A DNA stretch of 13,063 nucleotides from Bacillus sp. (in: firmicutes) (lineage in GTDB: Bacteria > Bacillota > Bacilli > Bacillales > Cytobacillaceae). Under the pieces are notes generated by a model. That model did not search any database. It was not told where the DNA came from and worked only from the letters and a program-made list of their open reading frames with translations. Both the position numbers and the translations under genes were made by a program. Every line of letters starts with the position of its first letter. Positions within the stretch are counted from its first letter, which is position 1. Positions 1 to 5,846 of this stretch are shown one piece after another. Where the stretch lies: the NCBI GenBank assembly GCA_003457145.1, contig DMSR01000422.1:4211-17273 (forward strand). Reading direction: 5' to 3'.

Positions 1-1
1 T

Positions 2-376
2 TCGGCGGTAAGCAAGGTTGTCTCCAAAAAAGACGGTGTCCTTTCTGCTGAATTTCACCGCAGCCTCGAAGAATTAAGGCTTGGCAGGACGAGGAGAGAA
101 GCACTTTCAGGCATAAGGAATCGATTGGAAGTAGAAGAAGTTCGTTTATTTATAAGCAGTATCCTACAGGCGGAGAAACTGGGTATCGGACTCGTGCAGG
201 TGCTGCGCATCCAGTCAAATGAAGTTCGTGAACGCAGGAGGCAGCGTGCAGAGGAAGAGGCGATGAAGGCACCGGTAAAGATGCTATTTCCGCTTGTACT
301 GTTTATTTTTCCGAGTTTGTTTATCGTCCTGCTTGGACCTGCTCTGCTTCAATTCCTTGAAACCTTTTCAAAATAA
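2..376 (+). CDS. TadC-like type II secretion system F family protein, C-terminal part (5' truncated by window edge)
   Basis: An open frame runs in from the left edge with no start, so about 124 C-terminal residues are visible. The family (GspF/TadC) forms the inner-membrane platform of type II secretion and Tad/Flp pilus machines. The visible part has the typical order. First comes a cytoplasmic helical stretch containing EELRLGRTRREAL, then LFISSILQAEKLGIGLVQVLR, then a very basic and acidic segment (RERRRQRAEEEAMKAPVKM). A hydrophobic membrane helix (LFPLVLFIFPSLFIVLLG) and a short tail ending in TFSK follow. The RRRQRAEE..KAPVKML..PLVLFIFP pattern is strongly TadC-like. The rest of the tad locus presumably lies to the left. 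Nothing appears broken in the part seen. Confidence 0.88.
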   Translation, partial: SAVSKVVSKKDGVLSAEFHRSLEELRLGRTRREALSGIRNRLEVEEVRLFISSILQAEKLGIGLVQVLRIQSNEVRERRRQRAEEEAMKAPVKMLFPLVLFIFPSLFIVLLGPALLQFLETFSK

Positions 377-377
377 T

Positions 378-414
378 AAAACGGACTGGCTGCAGTACTG
401 AGCCAGTCCATTTT
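378..414. terminator. Bidirectional Rho-independent terminator between convergent genes
   Basis: A perfect 9-bp stem (GGACTGGCT 383-391 with AGCCAGTCC 401-409) has a 9-nt loop. It is flanked by AAAA (378-381) and TTTT (411-414), so it can act on both strands. It sits 2 bp after the TadC-like stop and 2 bp before the stop of the minus-strand gene. Confidence 0.85.
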
Positions 415-415
415 G

Positions 416-1195
416 TTATTTTTTGACAATCTTGGACGGATTATTGATTTTATATCCAACCGAAACATCCAAAAGGAGCGATTCATCTTCGACATCCTTG
501 CCTTTTGGCAAACTCTTTTTGACGATTTTGCCGTCAAATTCCAGATCCATCCCAGGTGCAAGTTCTAATTTCTTCAATGTCTTACTGTGGGAGCCCCAGG
601 CAAGTCCGACCTCAATCGGCTCCTCTTGTTCGATCCTCACGTCTTCAAACACGACCACTTCATCATTATCTTCATTGAAATGATTCCAGCTTAGTGCGAA
701 CTGCTTAACTCTCCCAGTAAAATGAACCTTCTCTTCGGGCAGCACCAGCTTAGGAGACTTTTCCTTTTTTTCTTTCGGTTTTTTTGGAGTTTTTTCAGGT
801 TTCACATCAGCCGAAGGAGCTGATTCGGCGTTAACTTGGGCAGTCTTCGCTTTTACTGAGCCAGCCTCGGAATTTTGTATAATGATTTCTTTCCCAAAGC
901 TGGATGACTGCATTTCCTTTAGGTAAGCAGGGTGGATACAAGTTAGGTTTCCGTCTGGGAATTCGATTACCAGTGTATTGAATTCCACTGTATCTCCGAA
1001 AATTTCATACCCTTTTATCGTAACTAGGCAATGCTGGTTTCTGTCCTTATACCAGAACTCCTTTTTTGTACTCAGTCCCCATTCTTTAACCTTTTCTAAG
1101 TAATGAGCCTCATTTTCAAATTGTTCGTATTCTCCTTTTGGAGGGATGTATTGTGTCAAATGAGATTGATTAGTCCCAGCAACTGAATTCACCAT
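416..1195 (-). CDS. Uncharacterised two-domain protein with Lys/Pro-rich linker
   Basis: The protein has 259 aa, with ATG at 1195-1193 preceded by a good ribosome site (AAAGGAAG) on the minus strand. I do not recognise the family. Three parts are visible. Residues 1-110 form a folded N-terminal region with aromatic and beta-prone segments (EFWYKDRNQH, GDTVEFNTLVIEFPDG). Residues about 113-155 form a low-complexity Ala/Lys/Pro/Glu linker (KPEKTPKKPKEKKEKSPK). Residues about 156-259 form a beta-rich domain with the pattern VHFTGRVKQF, EVVVFEDVRI, LAPGMDLEFDGKIV. The last resembles the strand-turn pattern of OB-fold domains, which is inference only. There is no signal peptide or membrane helix, so it is probably cytoplasmic. 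It is monocistronic and convergent with the TadC-like gene. Nucleic-acid binding is possible but unproven. Confidence 0.8.
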   Translation of the reverse strand: MVNSVAGTNQSHLTQYIPPKGEYEQFENEAHYLEKVKEWGLSTKKEFWYKDRNQHCLVTIKGYEIFGDTVEFNTLVIEFPDGNLTCIHPAYLKEMQSSSFGKEIIIQNSEAGSVKAKTAQVNAESAPSADVKPEKTPKKPKEKKEKSPKLVLPEEKVHFTGRVKQFALSWNHFNEDNDEVVVFEDVRIEQEEPIEVGLAWGSHSKTLKKLELAPGMDLEFDGKIVKKSLPKGKDVEDESLLLDVSVGYKINNPSKIVKK

Positions 1196-1467
1196 GTGTC
1201 CACTTCCTTTCTAGTCCATTTTACATCCTGGACTGTAAGAAAAAAAGTGATTGCCTCCCTTGGGACAGACTTACATGCACAGTCTCATTATTTTTTGCGG
1301 GACACATTTTAGAATCAATAGATTCCTGCCCTTACGGATTACGCCTTTATCGAATTTATTAATAAGAAGAATTGTTTTTGTAGCCATTCTAGTCAGGAAT
1401 TATAACAAGGCCACTCAGTCAGGAGTATCTCGAAAAGAACTAAAAGCCTATATTTATTTTTGTTTTA
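1196..1467. other. Non-coding stretch upstream of the minus-strand gene
   Basis: No convincing gene was found; the frame open across 1251-1478 lacks a ribosome site and looks non-coding. It holds the leader of the minus-strand gene, including a small inverted repeat (AGTCCA 1213-1218 with TGGACT 1229-1234) just upstream of that gene's ribosome site, which could be a leader hairpin or an operator. A weak AGCCTA/TAGGCT pairing (1445-1450 with 1466-1471) abuts the dispersed repeat that follows. Confidence 0.4.
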
Positions 1468-1708
1468 GGCTCTGTTAAAGCCCAATGTTGATTTTTAAAA
1501 TCTTGTTGATTGTAGTGGAAGGCGCGTAGACTCCTGCGGGATCAGCTGGACAGGTGAGACCCCGCAGGAGCTTGCTACGAGGAGGCTCAGCGCCAGCCCC
1601 AAGAAGAATTTGCTTTTGAAAAAGCCGGCAGTTGGGCTTTTTCATAATTCTTCCGCGGAAAGCGAAGCGCCTGGAACGAAAATCAACAGCCAAGTTTAAC
1701 GAAAGCAT
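1468..1708. repeat. Dispersed Bacillaceae palindromic repeat (MITE-like) with nested hairpin
   Basis: The core reads GTTGATTGTAGTGGAAGGCG (1504-1523), then ACTCCTGCGGGA with a matching CCCGCAGGAG (1561-1570), GAGGAGGCTCAGCG, and finally CGCGGAAAGCGAAGCGCCTGG before AAAATCAACA. Terminal inverted similarity (GTTAAAG...GTTGATTTT on the left, AAAATCAAC...TTTAAC on the right) frames about 240 bp. I recall this GC-rich element as a multicopy repeat in many Bacillaceae genomes, but I cannot verify copy number here. A self-complementary block (1601-1653) interrupts the core between CGCCAGCCCC and CGCGGAAAG. No transposase is present. It occupies the gap before the kinase-like gene. Confidence 0.72.
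1603..1653. repeat. Nested hairpin inside the dispersed repeat
   Basis: An outer pairing (GAAGAATT 1603-1610 with AATTCTTC 1646-1653) encloses an inner perfect 9-bp stem (GAAAAAGCC 1618-1626 with GGCTTTTTC 1635-1643, loop 1627-1634). The block splits the GC-rich core of the larger repeat and is AT-richer than its surroundings. It looks like an inserted hairpin or a variant module of the element. The inner stem resembles a terminator stem but is not followed by a T run. Confidence 0.55.
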
Positions 1709-1714
1709 AATAAA
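1685..1714 (+). promoter_or_regulatory. Possible SigK-type promoter upstream of the kinase-glycosyltransferase cassette
   Basis: AACA (1685-1688) lies 16 nt before GCATAATAAA (1705-1714). The known B. subtilis SigK pattern is mACm, 16-17 nt, gCATAnnnTA, so there is one mismatch in the -10 element. The -35 part lies in the right end of the dispersed repeat. The motif is short, so a chance match is quite possible. Confidence 0.25.
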
Positions 1715-1804
1715 TCCTAAAAATCCAGGAGTCGAATGCTCCTTGTGGCTGTAAAAGCAACAATAGTTACGAAAAGAGCTTAAACAAAAGTAAGGAGGAG
1801 CAAT

Positions 1805-2662
1805 GTGAGTACAGAATACCTTGAAAAGCTGTTAGAAGATATCCAAGTCACAAACGTGGTAAACGGAGATGTAGAAGTGATCAATAATTCTCCATTGGAG
1901 ATGATCGGAAAGGGACGGCAGGGTGCTGTTTTCCGTTATTCCGATGATATTTGTGTAAAAGTGTACGGGAACCCAGCAGATTGTGAACGCGAACATTATG
2001 CATATTACCTGGGCCAGAAAGCCGATATATTCCCGCTCTTGTATGCCGCCGGCGATCATTACATTGTGATGGAAACGATAAAGGGTGTTGATTTGCGAGA
2101 ATACCTGCAATCTCAGCCATTGACAGAGGAACTGTCATATAAATTGATTGAAATGCTGATTACATTCAAAGAGGTTGGGTTCGAACGGATCGACCATCAT
2201 AAGCGCCAGATTTACATCCAGCCTGATGGGAATTTGAAAGTTATTGATGTGGGAAGGACCGTGTGGCGGAACCGTTTTTATCCGTATCCGCGTAAATTAA
2301 TAAATTCCCTCGGTAAAGAGAACAAAGAGAAATTTCTATCCCATGTCAAATCGCTGGCTCCGGAGCTATATGAGGAATGGGATCACTATATGCGAATGGA
2401 AACCTTGTCTCGTGAAATTTACAAGCTATTGATAAAGAAACCAAAGGATAAGGATGTTTTAAGATCGTTAAGTAAAAGGGTGTTACTAACGGAAGAGGAA
2501 CTGGCCCGTGCCAGTCAACTTGAAAGCCTGGTAAGGAAGGTTTTTAAAGAGGAATGGATTAAGACCATGCTGGCAAAAGGGTATGACCCAAATTACGTGA
2601 TGGATGTTATTGATAGACGTCTCGAGAGGAAGAAGGCAAATCTCGATAAGAGCGAAAAATAG
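1805..2662 (+). CDS. Atypical protein kinase-like protein
   Basis: The protein has 285 aa. The start is GTG at 1805, 6 nt after a strong AAGGAGG; the overlapping ATG at 1803 is out of frame and stops at once. The kinase fold is recognisable. A glycine-rich loop GKGRQG (35-40) is followed by VKVY with the ATP-binding Lys52, a likely alpha-C Glu63, and a hinge-like IVMETIKGVDL (87-97). The catalytic loop is RIDHHKRQIYI with Asp130, and IDVGR with Asp148 stands where DFG is usual. The conserved Asn of the catalytic loop (Asp+5) is Gln135, so activity may be altered or absent. A helical, charged C-terminal part (about 195-285) follows. It resembles the compact bacterial kinase-like proteins of Bacillus (YrzF/CotS-like broad group). 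It is first in a unit with a glycosyltransferase and a HipA-like kinase, which points to modification of a cell-surface or spore-surface molecule; the substrate is unknown. Confidence 0.82.
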   Translation: MSTEYLEKLLEDIQVTNVVNGDVEVINNSPLEMIGKGRQGAVFRYSDDICVKVYGNPADCEREHYAYYLGQKADIFPLLYAAGDHYIVMETIKGVDLREYLQSQPLTEELSYKLIEMLITFKEVGFERIDHHKRQIYIQPDGNLKVIDVGRTVWRNRFYPYPRKLINSLGKENKEKFLSHVKSLAPELYEEWDHYMRMETLSREIYKLLIKKPKDKDVLRSLSKRVLLTEEELARASQLESLVRKVFKEEWIKTMLAKGYDPNYVMDVIDRRLERKKANLDKSEK

Positions 2663-2692
2663 GTTTCGAAAGAATAATCGTGTTCTGCTCGG

Positions 2693-2746
2693 AAAGGGGA
2701 CAATTCCTTGTTTTGGTTGGAAGAAATTAGTGGTTAATCCCTTTTT
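2693..2746 (+). other. Possible intra-operon hairpin between kinase-like gene and glycosyltransferase
   Basis: The 117-bp gap between the two genes contains AAAGGG (2693-2698), which can pair with CCCTTT (2739-2744), followed by further Ts. An inner TTCC/GGAA pairing is also possible. It could be a weak attenuator or a processing stem. The pairing is short and the loop long, so this is a weak call. Confidence 0.25.
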
Positions 2747-2779
2747 GGAGGTGCCCAATTTTCATTGAGGAGAAATAAT

Positions 2780-3886
2780 ATGAAAGTACTTGTTATTTGG
2801 AGATTGCTTACGGTTGGCGGTGTCAACGCCGGATGGCGAAACCGTTCGATTTTCTTTAAACGGCATGGAATAGATACCGAATTTTTGTATACGACAGACC
2901 ATGGCGGCCTGCACATTATGGAGGATATCGCTCCCGTCTATTTAACAAAAGATGAGAATGAAATTATTAATATAATTAAGCAGAGCTCCTATGATGCCAT
3001 CATTGTAGTGGATACTGGGGCTGCTTATAAATGGATCAGAAAAGCAAACTTTCAAGGGCCCGTAATAATAGAAGCAAGGACGCCTGAAATTATCAAACTC
3101 AAGCCGCACATACACTCCTTCAGAGGAGTTGACCCGGTCACGGTTATCGTGCCATCAAACTATCAAAAAAGGGTAGTGTCGATTTTAACTGATGGAAAAC
3201 CGATAGAAGTCATCTATAACGGTGTAGACACCTCTTTTTTTCGGCCATTGGCTGATAAAGAAATTGAGTTTACTAGTTCACCTGTTTTACCTGAAAACAA
3301 GAGGATTGTCGGTTGGATTGGCAGACTGGACAAACGCAAAAATTGGCCGATGCTTTTGGAGGTCGCCAAAATGATTAAGCGCGAACGAAAGGATATCGAG
3401 ATATGGGTGATAGGCGGGGCCCAAAGCGTACAGCGAGAAGAATTTGCAGCTAAATGGCAAGAAGAGAACCTTACAGACATAATTAAATGGTTTCCAGTCA
3501 TACCTTATCAGCAAATGCCCCATGTGTACGCTAAAATTCGTCAATCTGGGGGATGCACTCTGGCAACCACAAGATCCGAATCTTTCGGCAACACTTTCAT
3601 TGAGTCGATGGCTTGTGGCGTTCCGGTAGTAGCATCAAAAATGATGCCGGTCACAGAATTAGTTGTCGAAGGACAAACAGGGCTGCTTTTCCGCGGGCAA
3701 GACGTCAAAGATGCTGTCAGGCAGCTTTATGGCATTTTGGATCATCCCGAATCATACCAGCAAATGTCGAAATCAGCCAGTGAGCATGTAAAGGAAAAAT
3801 TTGCTATCGAGGTAGTGGCAGAACAGTATATCGACTTGCTATATGACATTGTATATGGTGACCGGAATGGGGTGAGGAAACCTTGA
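2780..3886 (+). CDS. Glycosyltransferase family 4 (GT-B fold)
   Basis: The protein has 368 aa. I choose ATG at 2780, because TGAGGAGA (2766-2773) lies 6 nt upstream; the in-frame TTG at 2765 would lie inside that ribosome site. The N-terminal acceptor domain begins MKVLVIWRLLTVGGV with a glycine-rich turn, and PSNYQKR (125-131) and VIYNGVD (144-150) mark the interdomain region. The C-terminal donor domain carries GWIGRLDKRKN (178-188, with the Arg/Lys that bind the nucleotide-sugar phosphates). It ends in the ESFGNTFIE signature (Glu267 and Glu275, EX7E), followed by ACGVPVVAS and TGLLF, the classic GT4 pattern. There is no signal peptide or membrane helix. It should transfer a sugar from a nucleotide donor. 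The nearby galU and ugd suggest UDP-glucose or UDP-glucuronate as donor, which is inference from context. Its stop overlaps the start of the next gene. Confidence 0.92.
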   Translation: MKVLVIWRLLTVGGVNAGWRNRSIFFKRHGIDTEFLYTTDHGGLHIMEDIAPVYLTKDENEIINIIKQSSYDAIIVVDTGAAYKWIRKANFQGPVIIEARTPEIIKLKPHIHSFRGVDPVTVIVPSNYQKRVVSILTDGKPIEVIYNGVDTSFFRPLADKEIEFTSSPVLPENKRIVGWIGRLDKRKNWPMLLEVAKMIKRERKDIEIWVIGGAQSVQREEFAAKWQEENLTDIIKWFPVIPYQQMPHVYAKIRQSGGCTLATTRSESFGNTFIESMACGVPVVASKMMPVTELVVEGQTGLLFRGQDVKDAVRQLYGILDHPESYQQMSKSASEHVKEKFAIEVVAEQYIDLLYDIVYGDRNGVRKP

Positions 3887-4659
3887 GCACTCCAGTAGCA
3901 TACCGCAAGAAAATGGAGGGCAAATCCAATGCTCACCTGATCACTTTTGATGATGGAAAGGATTATGTAGTTAAGTATTTTCAGCCAGGATTTGAAAGGA
4001 CCTTGCCAAATGAGTGGGTTTCGTACTGTTTGGCCCGTTATCTTGGCTTGCCTGTTCCATTCGCAAGGTTAGTAGAAATTCCTTTAGACTTTTCTCGGAA
4101 TATACCTGAACTGTCGCTATTGACAGCCTCACAATATCAATTCGCATCTCTCTATATTCCAGATTGTCTTGATGGACATCAAGCAACTGATGTCCAGGAT
4201 ATTGATAATTACGAATCTCTTACCGGAATAATTACCTTTGATTATTGGCTGGGCAACCGTGACCGAACACGGAAAAACATACTGTTACGGGAAGAGGGTC
4301 AAAATTCTTATAGACAATGGATAATTGACCAGGCGGAGGTATTTGGATCGTTTGATTGGCACCTTTCAGATCTTGAAGAAATGCAGAATGGCATAATGAA
4401 AAGCGCTACTCATGAGTTCATGGCCCGTTTTATCAAAAGTGAACAGGATTTTGCAGAGCCGCTGGAGCTGATTGAAACCATTCCAATTTTCTTGATTGAA
4501 GAGATTGTATCGACCATACCTGATGATTGGATGGTTTCTAAGCTAGAGAAAAAAGCGATGGTCAGCGCACTGGTGAAGCGCCGTAAAAAAATCCTTCCTA
4601 AGCTGATCAATAGATTTATCAAAAAGGTTTATTTGCCACTGCACAGGAAACAAACCTAA
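3883..4659 (+). CDS. HipA-like kinase domain protein
   Basis: The protein has 258 aa, starting at TTG 3883. The TTGA overlaps the glycosyltransferase stop (TGA 3884-3886), and GGGGTGAGG lies 5 nt upstream, so translation is probably coupled. The sequence fits the short HipA-like (HipA_2-type) kinases. DYVVKYF supplies the ATP-site Lys31 and PNEWVSY supplies Glu44. FDYWLGNRDRTRKNILL contains the catalytic Asp127 and Asn132, and WIIDQAEVFG contains the metal-binding Asp149. All key residues are present, so an active kinase is likely. There is no HipB-type DNA-binding partner, which argues against a toxin-antitoxin role. Position after a GT4 gene and a second kinase-like gene suggests a shared target, perhaps a glycan or glycoprotein. 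A SigK-like promoter match upstream hints at late sporulation, but only weakly. Confidence 0.85.
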   Translation: MSTPVAYRKKMEGKSNAHLITFDDGKDYVVKYFQPGFERTLPNEWVSYCLARYLGLPVPFARLVEIPLDFSRNIPELSLLTASQYQFASLYIPDCLDGHQATDVQDIDNYESLTGIITFDYWLGNRDRTRKNILLREEGQNSYRQWIIDQAEVFGSFDWHLSDLEEMQNGIMKSATHEFMARFIKSEQDFAEPLELIETIPIFLIEEIVSTIPDDWMVSKLEKKAMVSALVKRRKKILPKLINRFIKKVYLPLHRKQT

Positions 4660-4690
4660 CTCCTTGTCTATCAGTCGGGGAGTTTTTATT
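4658..4690 (+). terminator. Probable terminator after the HipA-like gene
   Basis: AACTCC (4658-4663) pairs with GGAGTT (4679-4684), and a T-rich tract (TTTTTATT) follows. The stem begins within the stop codon of the HipA-like gene, and its loop is rather long (15 nt). It suggests that the three-gene cassette ends here and that galU has its own promoter. Confidence 0.55.
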
Positions 4691-4785
4691 CTTGTAAGTT
4701 GAGCTTTGGAGTTCGAGCCTATTTTACAAAATTGATTGACTTGAAGAACCAATGTCTTTTCCTTGAGTATATACACGATTCAAAC

Positions 4786-4814
4786 AACCATCCATGCGAA
4801 AATAGCATAGTTAA
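4786..4814 (+). promoter_or_regulatory. Possible SigK-type promoter upstream of galU
   Basis: AACC (4786-4789) is followed after 15 nt by GCATAGTTAA (4805-4814), close to mACm and gCATAnnnTA with one -10 mismatch and a spacer one base short. The same GCATAnnnAA form occurs upstream of the kinase-like gene. I saw no better SigA-type promoter in this gap. Weak evidence on its own. Confidence 0.2.
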
Positions 4815-4821
4815 AAACCTA

Positions 4822-4876
4822 AAGAGCCTATCATTTTCTGAAGCCAGGAAGTCCATTTTCCGATTGATAGGCCTTT
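4822..4876 (+). other. Inverted repeat in the galU leader
   Basis: GCCTATCA (4826-4833) pairs perfectly with TGATAGGC (4865-4872), extended by AAAG/CTTT with one bulged base. It encloses 31 nt that can themselves fold (GGAA/TTCC). No T run follows, so it is not a simple terminator. It could be an untranslated leader structure or an operator about 65 bp before the galU start. Confidence 0.4.
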
Positions 4877-4939
4877 AACGTGACCTGCTTAAGCCTCTCT
4901 GAATATAAAAGATTATGGAGTTTAAAAGGGAGGCAGCAT

Positions 4940-5845
4940 ATGAAAATTCGAAAAGCTATTATCCCGGCAGCTGGCCTTGGGACTCGTTTCTTGCCTGCAA
5001 CAAAAGCACAGCCAAAGGAAATGCTGCCGATTGTTGATAAGCCGACAATTCAATATATTGTCGAAGAAGCAGTCGCCTCAGGAATAGAGGAAATCATTAT
5101 CATAATCGGCAGGGGAAAAAGGTCGATTGAAGACCACTTTGATAAATCCTATGAATTAGAAGACGCATTATTAAAGAAGAATAAGCTTGAAATCTTAGAG
5201 GAGGTTCAGAAGATTTCAAGTCTGGCAAATATATATTATGTCCGCCAAAAAGAGCCAATGGGCTTAGGACATGCCATCCTATGTGCACAAAGCTTTATCG
5301 GAAATGAACCATTCGCTGTCTTGCTCGGTGATGACATCGTTATGTCCGAGACACCATGCTTAAAGCAAATTATCAATGTTTTTGAGTACTGTAACAGTTC
5401 AGTCGTGGCCATTCAAAATGTACCGGATTATGAAGTAAGCAAATACGGTATTATTAAGCCAAAAGGCGGGAATCTCGAACCGAATCTTTTTTATATTGAC
5501 TCATTGGTCGAGAAACCTTCCAAAGAAGAAGCACCGTCTACTTATGCCATTATGGGGCGATATGTATTACGGCCCGAAATCTTTGAAGTTCTGTCAAGCC
5601 TGCCGATGGGGCATGGCAGTGAACTGCAGCTCACAGATGCAATAAATGAACTTAATAAGCGTCAGGCGGTACTCGCCTATAACTTTGAGGGAACCCGCTA
5701 TGATATTGGAGACAAAATCGGGTTCATTAAAGCAACTTTGGATTTTGCTCTGCAGAGGGAAGATATCAGAGCGGATGTTTTAGAGTATTTAAGAAAGCTT
5801 TCTGAAAGAGCTCAGCTTGAGAACATGAAAAGAGAGAGTCATTAA
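4940..5845 (+). CDS. galU: UTP--glucose-1-phosphate uridylyltransferase
   Basis: The protein has 301 aa, of usual length for GalU/GtaB. The start is ATG at 4940 with GGGAGGC 5-6 nt upstream; the frame is open to 4880, but MKIRKAIIPAAG is the standard N-terminus. It makes UDP-glucose and pyrophosphate from glucose-1-phosphate and UTP in the cytoplasm. Visible signatures are AAGLGTRFLPATK (10-22) with the following QPKEMLP (24-30) for nucleotide binding, the metal-binding LLGDD (128-132), KYGIIKP (168-174), and LVEKP (189-193) with the active-site lysine. YDIGDKIGFIKA lies near the C-terminus. Nothing is missing. Ugd starts one base after the stop, so the two form one unit giving UDP-glucose and then UDP-glucuronate. 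In B. subtilis the orthologue (GtaB) feeds teichoic acid glucosylation and glycolipids. Confidence 0.97.
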   Translation: MKIRKAIIPAAGLGTRFLPATKAQPKEMLPIVDKPTIQYIVEEAVASGIEEIIIIIGRGKRSIEDHFDKSYELEDALLKKNKLEILEEVQKISSLANIYYVRQKEPMGLGHAILCAQSFIGNEPFAVLLGDDIVMSETPCLKQIINVFEYCNSSVVAIQNVPDYEVSKYGIIKPKGGNLEPNLFYIDSLVEKPSKEEAPSTYAIMGRYVLRPEIFEVLSSLPMGHGSELQLTDAINELNKRQAVLAYNFEGTRYDIGDKIGFIKATLDFALQREDIRADVLEYLRKLSERAQLENMKRESH

Positions 5846-5846
5846 T

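Noticed and set aside
1251..1478. Open frame of 75 codons in the gap before the repeat
   Set aside because: No ribosome site, odd composition and a run into the dispersed repeat; looks like chance.
1475..1708. Minus-strand frame of 77 codons over the repeat
   Set aside because: It only translates the palindromic repeat, which is non-coding.
3883..4659. HipBA toxin-antitoxin module
   Set aside because: No HipB-like gene is present, and the protein is shorter than classical HipA; the operon context is a glycosyltransferase.
4880..4939. Longer N-terminus for galU from GTG 4880
   Set aside because: The family N-terminus and the GGGAGGC site both fit ATG 4940; the extra 20 residues have no homology I recognise.
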